Shown in pieces: positions 9,745 through 19,255 of a DNA stretch of 51,341 nucleotides. The notes beneath the pieces are model-generated. The model was not told the DNA's origin, did no database searches, and saw only the letters and a list, made by a program, of their open reading frames with translations. The translations under genes and the position numbers were made by a program. The stretch spans positions 1-51,341 of the forward strand of contig CAJXYE010000030.1 of assembly GCA_913063325.1 (NCBI GenBank), written 5' to 3'. Within the stretch, counting starts at the first letter, position 1. Every line of letters starts with the position of its first letter. The stretch comes from an uncultured Colwellia sp. Lineage in GTDB: Bacteria > Pseudomonadota > Gammaproteobacteria > Enterobacterales > Alteromonadaceae.

Positions 9745-10809
9745 ATGAAAATTTACCACAACCAACTAGATAGTACGCTACGACAGGGGTTTAAACCTGT
9801 TTGGTTGGTTTTTGGTGATGAGCCTTGGCAAAAAAACAACAGCTTAGCCACCATTAAAAGTCATGCCACAAACCAAGGTTTTAGCGAAATAATTCGTTTT
9901 AGTAGTGATACTGGTTTTGACTGGCAGCAATTACTTGATGAGTATCAATCGTTAAGCCTTTTTGCTAGCCAACGGATTATTGAGGTTGAGTTGACCACTG
10001 TAAAAGTTGGCGATGCAGGAAATAAAGCCTTGCTTGCCTTGGCTGAGCGATTAACTCAAGACATTAATAGTGGTCATGTTCCCCAAGATGTTATTTTTAT
10101 ATTTCATGGCGCAAAACTTGATGCTGCCAGTGCAAATAGAAAGTGGTTTAAAGCCCTGACCCAGTTAGGCTGTTATTTGCCCTTGTATGATATTGAGCTC
10201 AAGGCTATGCCTCAATGGTTGAACAATCAAGCAAGACAGCTACAGCTTAATATATCTGCTGAATTAAACGCTTTACTCATTGAATTATTTGAAGGTAATT
10301 TACTTGCTCTTGCCCAAGAGTTAGAAAAACTTGTTATCCTCTTTGGCTCACAAAGTATTAGTATTGAACAAGCAGAAAAAATAATTCTTAAACAAGCGAA
10401 GTTTAACCCTTTTCAGGTGATCGATGCCTTATTACGCGGCGATTGTGCTAAATGCATAACCATGCTTGATCAACTCCAGCAAGAAGGCATGGCGCCCGCT
10501 CAATTGCTCTGGGTCTTTCATAAAGAAATAAACCAGCTATATGCTATGTTAAATCTGTTAGCTCAAGGTGAAAGTATCGCTAATATTTATAAGCAATATC
10601 GTATTTGGGATAAACGTAAACCTTTATACCAACACGCCTTAACTCACATCAAACTAGACAATGTAAAACGAGCTATGGTGCGTATTGCCGATATAGACTT
10701 ATTAAGTAAAACAAGTAGCGAATTCAATATTTTCATTCTCTTAGCTGATTTGTGCATCACCTTGTATCACGGTGAAAAAACATCCGCCTTTAGCCTTAAC
10801 TATGGCTAA
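9745..10809 (+). CDS. holA: DNA polymerase III delta subunit
   Basis: 354 aa (E. coli HolA 343 aa). It is the clamp-loader subunit that opens the beta clamp. The fold starts with MKIYHNQLDSTLRQGFKPVW and the typical VFGDEPWQ segment, where the P-loop of AAA+ relatives is degenerate. The AAA+-like half runs to ~210 and the helical collar domain follows. Good AAAAAAGG ribosome site. Its 3' end overlaps the nadD start. Confidence 0.96.
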   Translation: MKIYHNQLDSTLRQGFKPVWLVFGDEPWQKNNSLATIKSHATNQGFSEIIRFSSDTGFDWQQLLDEYQSLSLFASQRIIEVELTTVKVGDAGNKALLALAERLTQDINSGHVPQDVIFIFHGAKLDAASANRKWFKALTQLGCYLPLYDIELKAMPQWLNNQARQLQLNISAELNALLIELFEGNLLALAQELEKLVILFGSQSISIEQAEKIILKQAKFNPFQVIDALLRGDCAKCITMLDQLQQEGMAPAQLLWVFHKEINQLYAMLNLLAQGESIANIYKQYRIWDKRKPLYQHALTHIKLDNVKRAMVRIADIDLLSKTSSEFNIFILLADLCITLYHGEKTSAFSLNYG

Positions 10810-11524
10810 GTTCACAATGCAAAATACCCTTATGACTAATGAAAATGAAAAAGTCAGTTCACCGTATCATGGTCTGAGTAGAGGCATTGGTATTTTAGGT
10901 GGTACCTTTGATCCTATCCATTTAGGACACACTCAATCAGCGCAGGCGGTTGCCGATGAGTTAGGTTTACTCAAAGTACTTTTAATACCTGCACATATCC
11001 CCCCCCACAAAATTTCACCTGACTTAGTACCTCACGCAAGTGCAAAGCAACGCGCCGCTATGGTCGAAATTGCTTGTCAAAGCAGTACACTATTTTCCTG
11101 TGACCAACGAGAATTACAACGTTCAGGTCACTCTTATACGGTTGATACGCTCAAAGAACTAAAATTTCAATATCCAGACCAAGCATTGTATTTTATTATT
11201 GGTATGGATTCACTCATGACATTTAGTCGCTGGCATCAATACCAAGAAATTTTGTCACTGTGTCATTTAGTGGTCAATACGCGGCCCAATCATCCCTTTG
11301 AACAACTAAATACTGAAACTAAGAAATTACTCAGTCAGCATCAAACAACGGATATTACGCAACTGATTCAATATGAAACAGGAAGGATTTTTTTTGCCAA
11401 GCAAAGTTTTTTTGATATTTCATCAACACAAATTCGCCAACAATTGATGAAAAAACAAAGTTGTAATGACCAATTGCTCCCTGCGATTTTAGAATTTATT
11501 AACAAAAACAATCTTTACCGTTAA
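10802..11524 (+). CDS. nadD: Nicotinate-nucleotide adenylyltransferase
   Basis: Converts nicotinate mononucleotide to deamido-NAD. The nucleotidyltransferase signature GGTFDPIHLGH sits near the N terminus, the conserved IPPHK follows, and the ISST.IR motif (SSTQIRQQL) is near the C terminus. Start choice is uncertain: GTG 10772 lies well inside holA, ATG 10802 (240 aa) overlaps the holA stop by 8 bp, and ATG 10832 (230 aa) is closer to E. coli length (213 aa). I give 10802. A run of eight C lies in the IPPHK codons. Confidence 0.93.
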   Translation: MAKFTMQNTLMTNENEKVSSPYHGLSRGIGILGGTFDPIHLGHTQSAQAVADELGLLKVLLIPAHIPPHKISPDLVPHASAKQRAAMVEIACQSSTLFSCDQRELQRSGHSYTVDTLKELKFQYPDQALYFIIGMDSLMTFSRWHQYQEILSLCHLVVNTRPNHPFEQLNTETKKLLSQHQTTDITQLIQYETGRIFFAKQSFFDISSTQIRQQLMKKQSCNDQLLPAILEFINKNNLYR

Positions 11525-11617
11525 CCCTGCGCGCAAAAAGTGTTAATATCGCACTATTATTTATTATCGCTCGTTAAAGAGCGCATAAAAGTTACGATTA
11601 ACGATAGGAATAACACC

Positions 11618-11938
11618 TTGCAAACTGAACAACTTAAAGCATTTGTCATAGAAAAACTTGAAGACATGAAAGGCAGAGATATCATTGCTCTTAATATTAG
11701 CGACAAAGCGAGCTTTGCTGATTACATGATTATTTGTTCAGGTAATTCAAACCGCCATGTAAAATCAATTGCACAATCTGTTGCTATGGAATGTCGCGCT
11801 CAAGGCGTTGAACCACGTGGCATGGAAGGTAACGATGTTGGTGAGTGGGCATTAGTCGACTTAGTCGATATCATTGTCCATGTGATGACTGACGAACAAC
11901 GTGACAAGTATAACCTTGAGCAGCTTTGGGCTGAATAA
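11618..11938 (+). CDS. rsfS: Ribosomal silencing factor RsfS
   Basis: 106 aa from TTG at 11618 with AGGA about 9 bases upstream. An open frame reaches back to 11540, but those codons are unlike the family, and the length from the TTG matches E. coli YbeB (105 aa). RsfS binds ribosomal protein L14 and blocks subunit joining under starvation. The family core is clear: MKGRDIIALNIS, MIICSGNSNRHV, WALVDLVDIIVHVM. Last gene of the leuS run; nadD-rsfS adjacency is typical. Confidence 0.93.
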   Translation: MQTEQLKAFVIEKLEDMKGRDIIALNISDKASFADYMIICSGNSNRHVKSIAQSVAMECRAQGVEPRGMEGNDVGEWALVDLVDIIVHVMTDEQRDKYNLEQLWAE

Positions 11939-11967
11939 ATTACTTGTTAACTTTGCCGAATAAAAAT

Positions 11968-12040
11968 ACGAGAGCTACTTTGATTTAATTCGCTATAGCG
12001 GAAAATAATTAAATCAATCACCTTGCTCTCGTTCTTTTTT
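11968..12040 (+). terminator. Large rho-independent terminator of the leuS-rsfS run
   Basis: Outer stem ACGAGAGC (11968-11975) pairs with GCTCTCGT (12025-12032) and inner stem TGATTTAATT pairs with AATTAAATCA, followed by TTCTTTTTT. Confidence 0.88.
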
Positions 12041-12046
12041 CAAGGT

Positions 12047-12091
12047 AATTTCAACCTAGTCAATTTCAACCTAGTCAATTTCAGCCTAGTA
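12047..12091. repeat. Three tandem 15-bp units
   Basis: Units AATTTCAACCTAGTC at 12047-12061 and 12062-12076, and the variant AATTTCAGCCTAGTA at 12077-12091, lie in the gap between the terminator and rlmH. Non-coding. Confidence 0.85.
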
Positions 12092-12125
12092 AGCTTAGCT
12101 AAAACATTTTAGCTAAGCCTACTAG
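12086..12125. repeat. 17-bp arm hairpin upstream of rlmH
   Basis: Arms 12086-12102 and 12109-12125 (CTAGTA(A/G)GCTTAGCTAA) pair with one mismatch over a 6-nt loop. The left arm starts inside the third tandem unit. No T-tract follows directly, so it is not a standard terminator. Confidence 0.7.
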
Positions 12126-12172
12126 CGTAAAAGCCTTCCTATGATAATAAACTTAATAATCAAGATGAATAT

Positions 12173-12643
12173 ATGAAACTCACCTTATATGCTGTAGGTA
12201 GCAAAATGCCTGCATGGGTTATCCAAGGGTTTTCTGAGTATAGCCGCCGCTTTCCACGTGATTTAAGTTTTAACCTAGTCGAAATACCAGCAGGGAAACG
12301 TGGTAAAAATGCAGATATCAGTCGCATACTCGCTAAAGAAGGTGAGTTACTACTTGCTGCTATTCCAAAAGGAAGTCGCATAGTCACTCTTGAGGTAGAG
12401 GGACAGCCTTGGACAACACCAAAACTTGCCAAACAGCTAGAAAGCTGGCAACTTGATGGTAGAGATGTAGCCTTGCTCGTTGGCGGACCAGAAGGTTTAT
12501 CACCCGCTTGTATTAAAGCATCTGAACAAAAATGGTCACTTTCAGCGTTAACACTACCTCATCCTATGGTACGAATACTCATAGCAGAAAGTTTATATCG
12601 TGCTTGGAGTGTAAATACTAATCATCCTTATCATAGAGAATAA
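12173..12643 (+). CDS. rlmH: 23S rRNA pseudouridine-1915 N3-methyltransferase RlmH
   Basis: 156 aa SPOUT methyltransferase (E. coli 155 aa). It methylates pseudouridine 1915 in helix 69 of 23S rRNA. The SAM-binding trefoil knot is recognisable from [11 protein letters not shown] and the C-terminal [18 protein letters not shown] followed by NHPYHRE. The order rsfS-rlmH-mrdA-rodA is conserved in this class. Confidence 0.97.
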   Translation: MKLTLYAVGSKMPAWVIQGFSEYSRRFPRDLSFNLVEIPAGKRGKNADISRILAKEGELLLAAIPKGSRIVTLEVEGQPWTTPKLAKQLESWQLDGRDVALLVGGPEGLSPACIKASEQKWSLSALTLPHPMVRILIAESLYRAWSVNTNHPYHRE

Positions 12644-12707
12644 TTGTTTTAATGACCTTATTAGCCATACTTTTAATAAATAACTTTAGTTTAAATAGCC
12701 TGCGCTA

Positions 12708-14687
12708 ATGCCTCCTCGTCGCGTTGTCATTCGAAACCAATCTGCTGAAGCAAACCTCTTTGCTCGACGTACCTTTATAGCTTTTGCCGGCGTTGTTTTA
12801 GTTTTATTAATACTTTTTGGCAATGTATATAACCTACAAGTTGAATCTTTCGAGAAATATCAAACAAGGTCCAATTCTAATCGGATCAAGTTACTTGCCG
12901 TCGCGCCAAATCGTGGTTTAATCTATGATAGAAACGGTGTATTGCTTGCAGATAACAAACCTGTTTATAGCTTAGAAGTCATTGCCGAAGATGTGGAGGA
13001 CATAACATCGAGCATTATTCAAGTAAGTCAACTCCTCGATATAAGCCCTGATAGACAAAGTAAGTTTTTTAAGTCAATGAAACGAAAACGTCGTTTCAAA
13101 CCCGTAGAGCTTCACTCTCGCTTAAGTGATCAACAGGTGGCTTTATTTTCAGTTAATCAGCACAAGTTCCCCGGAATTTTTGTTAGCGCTCGTTTAAAAC
13201 GCAATTATCCTTTTTCAGATCTAACGACTCACAGTCTCGGTTATGTCGCACGTATTAACAGAAAAGATGCTAATAGATTAGCGCGAGAAGATAAATCAGA
13301 GAACTATGCCGCAACTTATGCTATCGGTAAGCGAGGAATAGAAAAGTATTATGAAAATATGCTGCATGGCACCATTGGTCATCAAGAAGTAGAAATTAAC
13401 AACCAAGGACGAGTGATCCGTACCCTTAGTTATACCCCTCCAGTACCGGGTAAAGACTTAACACTCACCTTAGATATTGAACTTCAAATGATTGCTAAGC
13501 GTGCGTTATCAGGTAAGCGCGGCGCAATTGTGGCAATGGACCCTCGCACTGGCGGTATCTTAGCTATGTATTCAAACCCAAGCTATGACGGTAATTTATT
13601 TGTCCATGGTATTAGCACCAAAAATTATAAAAAATTACTTGATTCAAAAGACTTACCGCTTATTAACCGAAGTGTACAAAGTGGTTACCCACCTGCTTCT
13701 ACTGTTAAGCCTTTCTTGGCATTAACGGGCTTGGAAGAAAATATAGTGACACCTAGTACCACCATAAACGACCGAGGTTGGTACCAACTCAAAGGTTTAC
13801 CCAATAAGTATCGTGATTGGAAACCTTGGGGACATGGTAAGGTTGATTTAGTCAGAGCAATTGAACAATCTTGTAATATCTACTTTTACGATCTTGCCTT
13901 TAAATTGGGTATTACTAAAATTAGCACTATGATGGAGCGTTTTGGTTTTGGTGATTATACCGGTATTGATATTCACGAAGAAAATAAAGCAATTATGCCC
14001 AGTGTTGCTTGGAAACGCGAAAGATTTAATCAGTCGTGGTATACCGGTGAAACCTTATCAGTTGGTATTGGGCAAAGTTTTTGGACTGTTACCCCACTAC
14101 AATTAACTCAAGCGTTAACTACTTTAGTTAATCACGGTGAGCGCAAAGTTCCACATTTATTAAAAGCTAAAAGTGAGTTAATCATTGAAAGTAGTGGTAA
14201 AACAACTCATCAGAACACACCGATAATTTATGAACCACGTGCACCGTTAAAGCTCAAAGATGATAGCCATTGGAATGTCGTGTTAGAGGCTATGCATAGT
14301 ACCGTACAAAAATTTGGCGCTACCGCACATAAACCTTTTAAAGGTACTACCTATGATGCTTCAGGTAAAACAGGATCGGCACAAGTAGCGCGCCTTAAAC
14401 AAGGTGAAGAGTACGATGCAAAAACAACATCAGAAAACCAACGTGATAACGCTATGTTTATCGCTTTTGCTCCTTTTGATAAACCTGAAATTGTTGTTGC
14501 TGTTGCCATTGAGAATGTCGCTAAAGGCGGCGGAGCAACCAATGCAGCGCCGGTAGCCAGGCAAATAATGGATCAATATTTCGGTGATAGAGTGATAACC
14601 AGTCAAGCGCATAAAGTTAACATTAGCGCTAAAGCCAACAAAAAAGTGAGTTCCCCTATAGCAACCACTCCACAAGAGGCTGACTAA
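12708..14687 (+). CDS. mrdA: Penicillin-binding protein 2 (elongasome transpeptidase)
   Basis: 659 aa class B PBP; it cross-links peptidoglycan with RodA during side-wall growth. One N-terminal transmembrane helix (~25-45), a pedestal/dimerisation domain, then the transpeptidase with Ser331-x-x-Lys334 (STVK), Ser388-Cys-Asn390 and Lys554-Thr-Gly. The gene shares one base with rodA (TAATG), indicating translational coupling. The C terminus ends in a short polar tail, and the length is slightly above E. coli PBP2 (633 aa). Confidence 0.97.
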   Translation: MPPRRVVIRNQSAEANLFARRTFIAFAGVVLVLLILFGNVYNLQVESFEKYQTRSNSNRIKLLAVAPNRGLIYDRNGVLLADNKPVYSLEVIAEDVEDITSSIIQVSQLLDISPDRQSKFFKSMKRKRRFKPVELHSRLSDQQVALFSVNQHKFPGIFVSARLKRNYPFSDLTTHSLGYVARINRKDANRLAREDKSENYAATYAIGKRGIEKYYENMLHGTIGHQEVEINNQGRVIRTLSYTPPVPGKDLTLTLDIELQMIAKRALSGKRGAIVAMDPRTGGILAMYSNPSYDGNLFVHGISTKNYKKLLDSKDLPLINRSVQSGYPPASTVKPFLALTGLEENIVTPSTTINDRGWYQLKGLPNKYRDWKPWGHGKVDLVRAIEQSCNIYFYDLAFKLGITKISTMMERFGFGDYTGIDIHEENKAIMPSVAWKRERFNQSWYTGETLSVGIGQSFWTVTPLQLTQALTTLVNHGERKVPHLLKAKSELIIESSGKTTHQNTPIIYEPRAPLKLKDDSHWNVVLEAMHSTVQKFGATAHKPFKGTTYDASGKTGSAQVARLKQGEEYDAKTTSENQRDNAMFIAFAPFDKPEIVVAVAIENVAKGGGATNAAPVARQIMDQYFGDRVITSQAHKVNISAKANKKVSSPIATTPQEAD

Positions 14688-15802
14688 TGCGAAGTTCAGG
14701 ACAAGAAGAACAACAAAACAACACTTTTTGGCAAAGGCTTCATATCGATGTGCCACTATTATTGGGTATTTTAGTATTACTCTTTTTAGGATTATTTATT
14801 GTTTACAGCGCGGGTGGTCAAGAGACAGCCGTTGTTTATCGTAAAGCAAGAAGTATCGGTGTTGCCTTATTCGGTATGTTTCTCGTGGCTCAGATCCCAC
14901 CATTAGTTTATCGTAAGTGGGCCGTCCCCGTTTTCGTATTGGGTTTATTGATGTTAGTCGGCGTATTACTATTTGGTCATGTAGGTAAAGGCGCGCAACG
15001 CTGGCTTGATTTAGGTTTTATAAAATTCCAGCCTTCTGAAATTATGAAACTTATCGTGCCTATTATGATTGCTTGGTTTGTCAGCCAGGATAACCTACCA
15101 GTAAAGATATCAACGGTAATACTCGCCTTTATTCTGGTATTATTACCCACCTTACTTATCGCTAATCAACCCGATTTAGGTACTTCGTTACTTATTGCAA
15201 GCTCTGGTATTTTTGTTATTTTTCTTGCCGGAGCTAGTTGGAAATTAATTGGTGTTTGTGTTGGTTTAGCCTCCGCTTTTGTCCCTGTTTTGTGGATGTT
15301 TTTGATGAAACCTTATCAAAAGCAACGTGTATTAACTTTTTTAAATCCAGAGCAAGATCCCCTTGGCTCGGGCTACCATATTATTCAATCTAAAATAGCC
15401 ATTGGCTCAGGTGGCATTGAAGGTAAAGGTTGGTTGCAAGGTACACAATCACAGTTAGAGTTTTTACCTGAGCGTCATACAGATTTTATCTTCTCGGTGT
15501 TTAGTGAGGAGTTCGGCTTAATTGGCGTTGCGGCATTACTGTCGGTCTATTTATTTGTCGTCATGCGCGGTTTATGGATTGCCGTCAATGCCCAACATGC
15601 CTTTACTAAATTACTCGCAGGTAGCCTTACCCTGACATTTTTTGTTTATGTTTTTGTAAATATTGGCATGGTATCAGGCCTTTTACCTGTTGTTGGTGTA
15701 CCCTTACCTCTGGTCAGTTATGGCGGTACTTCAATGGTGACATTAATGTTAGGTTTTGGCATATTAATGGCGATCAGTACTCATCGACGTTTTCATGTTT
15801 AG
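14687..15802 (+). CDS. rodA: Rod-shape SEDS glycosyltransferase RodA
   Basis: 371 aa inner-membrane peptidoglycan polymerase of the SEDS family (E. coli 370 aa). About ten hydrophobic segments. The family region around ANQPDLGTSLL and the C-terminal GVPLPLVSYGGTSM are intact; the conserved catalytic-loop aspartate lies in the QPDLG/ERHTDFIFS segments. Works with the upstream PBP2. Confidence 0.97.
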   Translation: MRSSGQEEQQNNTFWQRLHIDVPLLLGILVLLFLGLFIVYSAGGQETAVVYRKARSIGVALFGMFLVAQIPPLVYRKWAVPVFVLGLLMLVGVLLFGHVGKGAQRWLDLGFIKFQPSEIMKLIVPIMIAWFVSQDNLPVKISTVILAFILVLLPTLLIANQPDLGTSLLIASSGIFVIFLAGASWKLIGVCVGLASAFVPVLWMFLMKPYQKQRVLTFLNPEQDPLGSGYHIIQSKIAIGSGGIEGKGWLQGTQSQLEFLPERHTDFIFSVFSEEFGLIGVAALLSVYLFVVMRGLWIAVNAQHAFTKLLAGSLTLTFFVYVFVNIGMVSGLLPVVGVPLPLVSYGGTSMVTLMLGFGILMAISTHRRFHV

Positions 15803-15838
15803 CGTTTACCATAAACACTTTACTTTATTTTTTTAACG

Positions 15839-16729
15839 ATGAATTTTATGACTCAACGATTTACCCTACTGTGTTATGTATTAACGTTCTCACTCTTGAG
15901 CGCTTGTAGTTCTGGACGCTATCAACAAAAACATGACAGTACGCCTACCCGCCTACCAAGCCAAGCAGAGCTAAAAGATGCGATTGCCCGTGCAGAGCCA
16001 TATAGCCGTGGCGGTAATAAAGACTATAAAGTTTTTGGTAAACCTTATGAGGTATTACCATCAGCTCAAGGCTTTGAGCAAACTGGAACGGCTTCTTGGT
16101 ACGGTAAGAAATTTCACGGTCACCTCACTTCTAATGGTGAGATTTATGATATGTATGCGATGAGTGCTGCCCATAAAAACCTACCTTTGCCTACCTATTT
16201 AAAAGTCACCAATACCGCTAATAATAAATCAGTTATTGTTCGTGTTAATGATCGCGGCCCTTTTCATCAATCACGTATTATTGATCTATCTTATAGTGCA
16301 GCTTATAAACTCGACATGCTAAAAACGGGTACTGCACACGTTAAAATCACCGCAATTACCGGTTTTGATAAAAAAACAGCAAAGGCTTCTTCGTCTATAA
16401 TTATGCCTGCTTCACCTACAGTTAAAGTGCTACTTCCTACAAAAGTTAAAACGGACATTCCAGCACAAGTTCCTGCTCTAAAGGATAGCAGCATGGGCAT
16501 CACGACCCCTTTTATTCAAGTCTTTGCCACCAGTAAAAAAGATCTGGCTATTAGCACAGCAAATAAGCTTCAAAATCAATATAAGCAAAAAACCAGTTAT
16601 CCTGAACATCAAGGCCTTTATCGAATTCAAATCGGTCCAATAGACGATCTAGCCACATTGAATGCTTTATTATTGGCATTAAAAGAAAATGGCTATCCTA
16701 ATGCATATCCGCGCAGTACACCCCAGTAA
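15839..16729 (+). CDS. rlpA: Septal-ring lytic transglycosylase RlpA (lipoprotein)
   Basis: 296 aa outer-membrane lipoprotein. The lipobox LLSAC places the acylated cysteine near residue 23. The double-psi beta-barrel domain (~80-170) starts with GTASWYGKKFHG and contains VRVNDRGPFHQSRIIDLS, with the conserved His and Asp of active RlpA. A C-terminal SPOR domain (~220-296) binds denuded glycan strands at the septum. An ATG at 15848 is an alternative start and would leave the signal peptide intact. It sits between rodA and dacA, as usual. Confidence 0.94.
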   Translation: MNFMTQRFTLLCYVLTFSLLSACSSGRYQQKHDSTPTRLPSQAELKDAIARAEPYSRGGNKDYKVFGKPYEVLPSAQGFEQTGTASWYGKKFHGHLTSNGEIYDMYAMSAAHKNLPLPTYLKVTNTANNKSVIVRVNDRGPFHQSRIIDLSYSAAYKLDMLKTGTAHVKITAITGFDKKTAKASSSIIMPASPTVKVLLPTKVKTDIPAQVPALKDSSMGITTPFIQVFATSKKDLAISTANKLQNQYKQKTSYPEHQGLYRIQIGPIDDLATLNALLLALKENGYPNAYPRSTPQ

Positions 16730-16901
16730 TAATCTATAACAAAGCTCTATTAACATCGAATTTTATAAACGTTGTTACATTTTAAAGGGTTTTTCTGCGG
16801 TTTTAATGACAATATCTGTTTTTTTCCCATAGCCAAGTTTTTTAGAAGTGGTATACTTTCGAACAGTTGATTTTCCTTACTTTTCCTCACACGACTATAT
16901 T

Positions 16902-18101
16902 ATGACTAAAATAACAAAATATTCTGGCCAATATGCTGCCAAAAAATTATTTACTCTTTTCAGTGGCGCACTATTTAGTGCTGCGATTGTTCTTATACCA
17001 ACCGCAAATGCTATTACCATCATCCCCGATGCGCCACAAATTAATGCCAAAGGTTTTATCTTAATTGATTACACCACAGGAAGAATAATTGCTGAAGAGA
17101 ATGCCGATACTCAACTAGCTCCTGCCAGTTTAACCAAGATAATGACCAGTTATATTATTGGTAAAGAACTTGAAAACGGTAACATTAAAAATACTGATAA
17201 AGTTATGATCAGTGAAAAGGCTTGGGCTAAGAAGTTTCCTGACTCTTCTAAAATGTTTATTGAAGTAGGCACTGAAGTACCTGTTAGTTTGTTAAACCAA
17301 GGCATTATCGTTGCTTCGGGTAATGATGCCTGTGTTGCGATGGCCGAACATATTGCCGGTAGTGAAAGCGCTTTTGCTGACTTAATGAACGCACATGCCG
17401 AACAATTAGGTATGTCGAGTAGCTTTTTCGAAAACAGTCATGGTTTAGACAGTACATCTCATATGACAACACCAAGAGATATGGCAACGCTTGCTATTGC
17501 CCTTATCCGCGATGTACCTGAAGAATATGCAATCTATAAACAAAAATCATTTACTTATAACAACATCAAACAATATAACCGTAACGGTTTATTGTGGGAT
17601 AAAAGTTTAAACGTTGATGGCATGAAAACTGGCCACACCTCCAATGCAGGCTACAGCTTAGTTACCTCAGCGACTAAGGGCGATATGCGCTTAGTGACTG
17701 TAGTTATGGGCACAGCAAGTGAACGTGCCCGTAAAGTTGAGAGTAAAAAACTATTAAATTACGGTTTCCGCTTTTTCGAAACAATTACGCCATACAAAGC
17801 AGGTGAAAAATTTATCGCTAACCGTGTCTGGATGGGTGACAAAGAAAATGTCGATTTAGGTATTATTTCAGATACACCAATCACTATTCCTCGCGGCCAA
17901 CGTACCAACTTAAAAGCAAATTTTGAACTGAATCAACAATTAACAGCACCTTTAGCTAAAGGTACCGTTGTAGGTACTTTATTTTTACAGTTAGGTGATG
18001 ATGATATCGCTCAATACCCGCTAGTGACCTTAGAAGAAATAAATGAAGGTAGCTTATTCAGTCGCTTAGTTGATTATGTTAAGTTGCAATTTGCTGACTA
18101 A
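16902..18101 (+). CDS. dacA: D-alanyl-D-alanine carboxypeptidase (PBP5/6)
   Basis: 399 aa from ATG 16902; the frame is open further upstream, but only this start gives a sensible signal peptide ending TANA. It trims pentapeptide stems in the periplasm. Active-site motifs: Ser76-Leu-Thr-Lys79, Ser139-Gly-Asn141, Lys242-Thr-Gly. The C-terminal beta domain ends in a probable amphipathic membrane anchor (LFSRLVDYVKLQFAD). A terminator follows at 18126. Confidence 0.96.
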   Translation: MTKITKYSGQYAAKKLFTLFSGALFSAAIVLIPTANAITIIPDAPQINAKGFILIDYTTGRIIAEENADTQLAPASLTKIMTSYIIGKELENGNIKNTDKVMISEKAWAKKFPDSSKMFIEVGTEVPVSLLNQGIIVASGNDACVAMAEHIAGSESAFADLMNAHAEQLGMSSSFFENSHGLDSTSHMTTPRDMATLAIALIRDVPEEYAIYKQKSFTYNNIKQYNRNGLLWDKSLNVDGMKTGHTSNAGYSLVTSATKGDMRLVTVVMGTASERARKVESKKLLNYGFRFFETITPYKAGEKFIANRVWMGDKENVDLGIISDTPITIPRGQRTNLKANFELNQQLTAPLAKGTVVGTLFLQLGDDDIAQYPLVTLEEINEGSLFSRLVDYVKLQFAD

Positions 18102-18125
18102 AAGCAGTTAAACATTCCGCATCAA

Positions 18126-18155
18126 AAGCCTCTTTATTGAGGCTTTATTGTTTTT
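18126..18155 (+). terminator. Rho-independent terminator after dacA
   Basis: AAGCCTC (18126-18132), loop TTTATT, GAGGCTT (18139-18145), then TATTGTTTTT. Confidence 0.85.
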
Positions 18156-18252
18156 GCGTAAGAGTTATAAACAAAATAATATCAGCCCTGAATATTTAAT
18201 GTTAAAATATCCCAATACGTTCCAACATAGCTCAAAAAAGAAGTAAATAAAG

Positions 18253-18516
18253 ATGAAAACCAAGTTTGACGAATTATTAGAATTTCCTACGGTATTAAAC
18301 TTTAAAGTGATGGGCGTTGCCTCTGACGATTTACCGGACGTGATCATAGCTGAACTACAAAAGCATACTCCGGGTGATTACTCGCCAAAAATAAAACCAA
18401 GCTCAAAAGGTACTTACCTTTCAGTAGCAATTGCTGTGACCGTTACCAGCAAAGAGCACATCGAAATGATCTATGAAACATTAACTGCACTTGAGCAGGT
18501 ACGATACGTTTTATAA
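18253..18516 (+). CDS. ybeD: YbeD family protein (DUF493)
   Basis: 87 aa, same length as E. coli YbeD. Small alpha/beta fold of ACT-like topology and unclear role. The conserved LLEFPTVLNFKVMG start and the C-terminal LEQVRYVL are present. It sits directly upstream of lipB, as in E. coli, downstream of the dacA terminator, so a promoter probably lies in 18150-18250. Confidence 0.93.
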   Translation: MKTKFDELLEFPTVLNFKVMGVASDDLPDVIIAELQKHTPGDYSPKIKPSSKGTYLSVAIAVTVTSKEHIEMIYETLTALEQVRYVL

Positions 18517-18547
18517 GCTTTTACTATAGATTGATGAGGTTTGCCTA

Positions 18548-19255
18548 GTGCTCTCAAGTTCTACAATCGAGTCTGATGTTAGCAACATTGCGGACTCACT
18601 CGTGATCCGACAATTAAATACCATGGATTACAGCCAAGTCTGGCAAGCGATGAAAGACTTTACCGATAGTCGTGATAACACTGTCGCTGATGAGTTATGG
18701 CTAGTCGAACACCCTGCTGTTTTTACCCAAGGACAAGCAGGAAAAGCTGAGCACTTACTCGTACCAGGTGATATTGAAGTAGTAAAAGTTGATCGAGGCG
18801 GTCAAGTGACTTATCACGGACCAGGTCAGCAAGTTGTTTATGTCATGATTAACCTACGACGTAAAAAAATAGGCGTTAGACAGTTAGTTACCTTGATTGA
18901 AAACAGCATTGTATCTGCTTTAGCTGATTATAACGTTACTGCCTATGCCAAAGCTGACGCACCAGGTGTTTATGTTGATGAGAAAAAAATTGCCTCATTA
19001 GGATTACGCGTACGCAAAGGATGTTCTTTTCATGGCTTAGCTATGAATGTCAATATGGATTTATCACCTTTTCTGCGTATTAACCCCTGTGGTTATGCTG
19101 GTTTAGAAATGGTACAAACTGCCGACTTACAAGGCCCAAAAGATACCGCTAGTGCAAGTACAGCGTTAGTGAAACATTTAATAACCTTACTTGATGCTAA
19201 TAACGTTAGCTATCAAACCGGTTTACCAAACGAGAATAGTACGTCCCATGAGTAG
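18548..19255 (+). CDS. lipB: Lipoyl(octanoyl) transferase
   Basis: 235 aa from GTG with GATGAGG 8 bases upstream. It transfers octanoate from acyl-ACP to lipoyl domains of the 2-oxoacid dehydrogenases and GcvH. Family motifs: [29 protein letters not shown] and the catalytic-Cys segment [12 protein letters not shown]. The lysine of the Cys/Lys pair is expected in the conserved [17 protein letters not shown] segment. It overlaps lipA by 8 bp. Confidence 0.96.
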   Translation: MLSSSTIESDVSNIADSLVIRQLNTMDYSQVWQAMKDFTDSRDNTVADELWLVEHPAVFTQGQAGKAEHLLVPGDIEVVKVDRGGQVTYHGPGQQVVYVMINLRRKKIGVRQLVTLIENSIVSALADYNVTAYAKADAPGVYVDEKKIASLGLRVRKGCSFHGLAMNVNMDLSPFLRINPCGYAGLEMVQTADLQGPKDTASASTALVKHLITLLDANNVSYQTGLPNENSTSHE

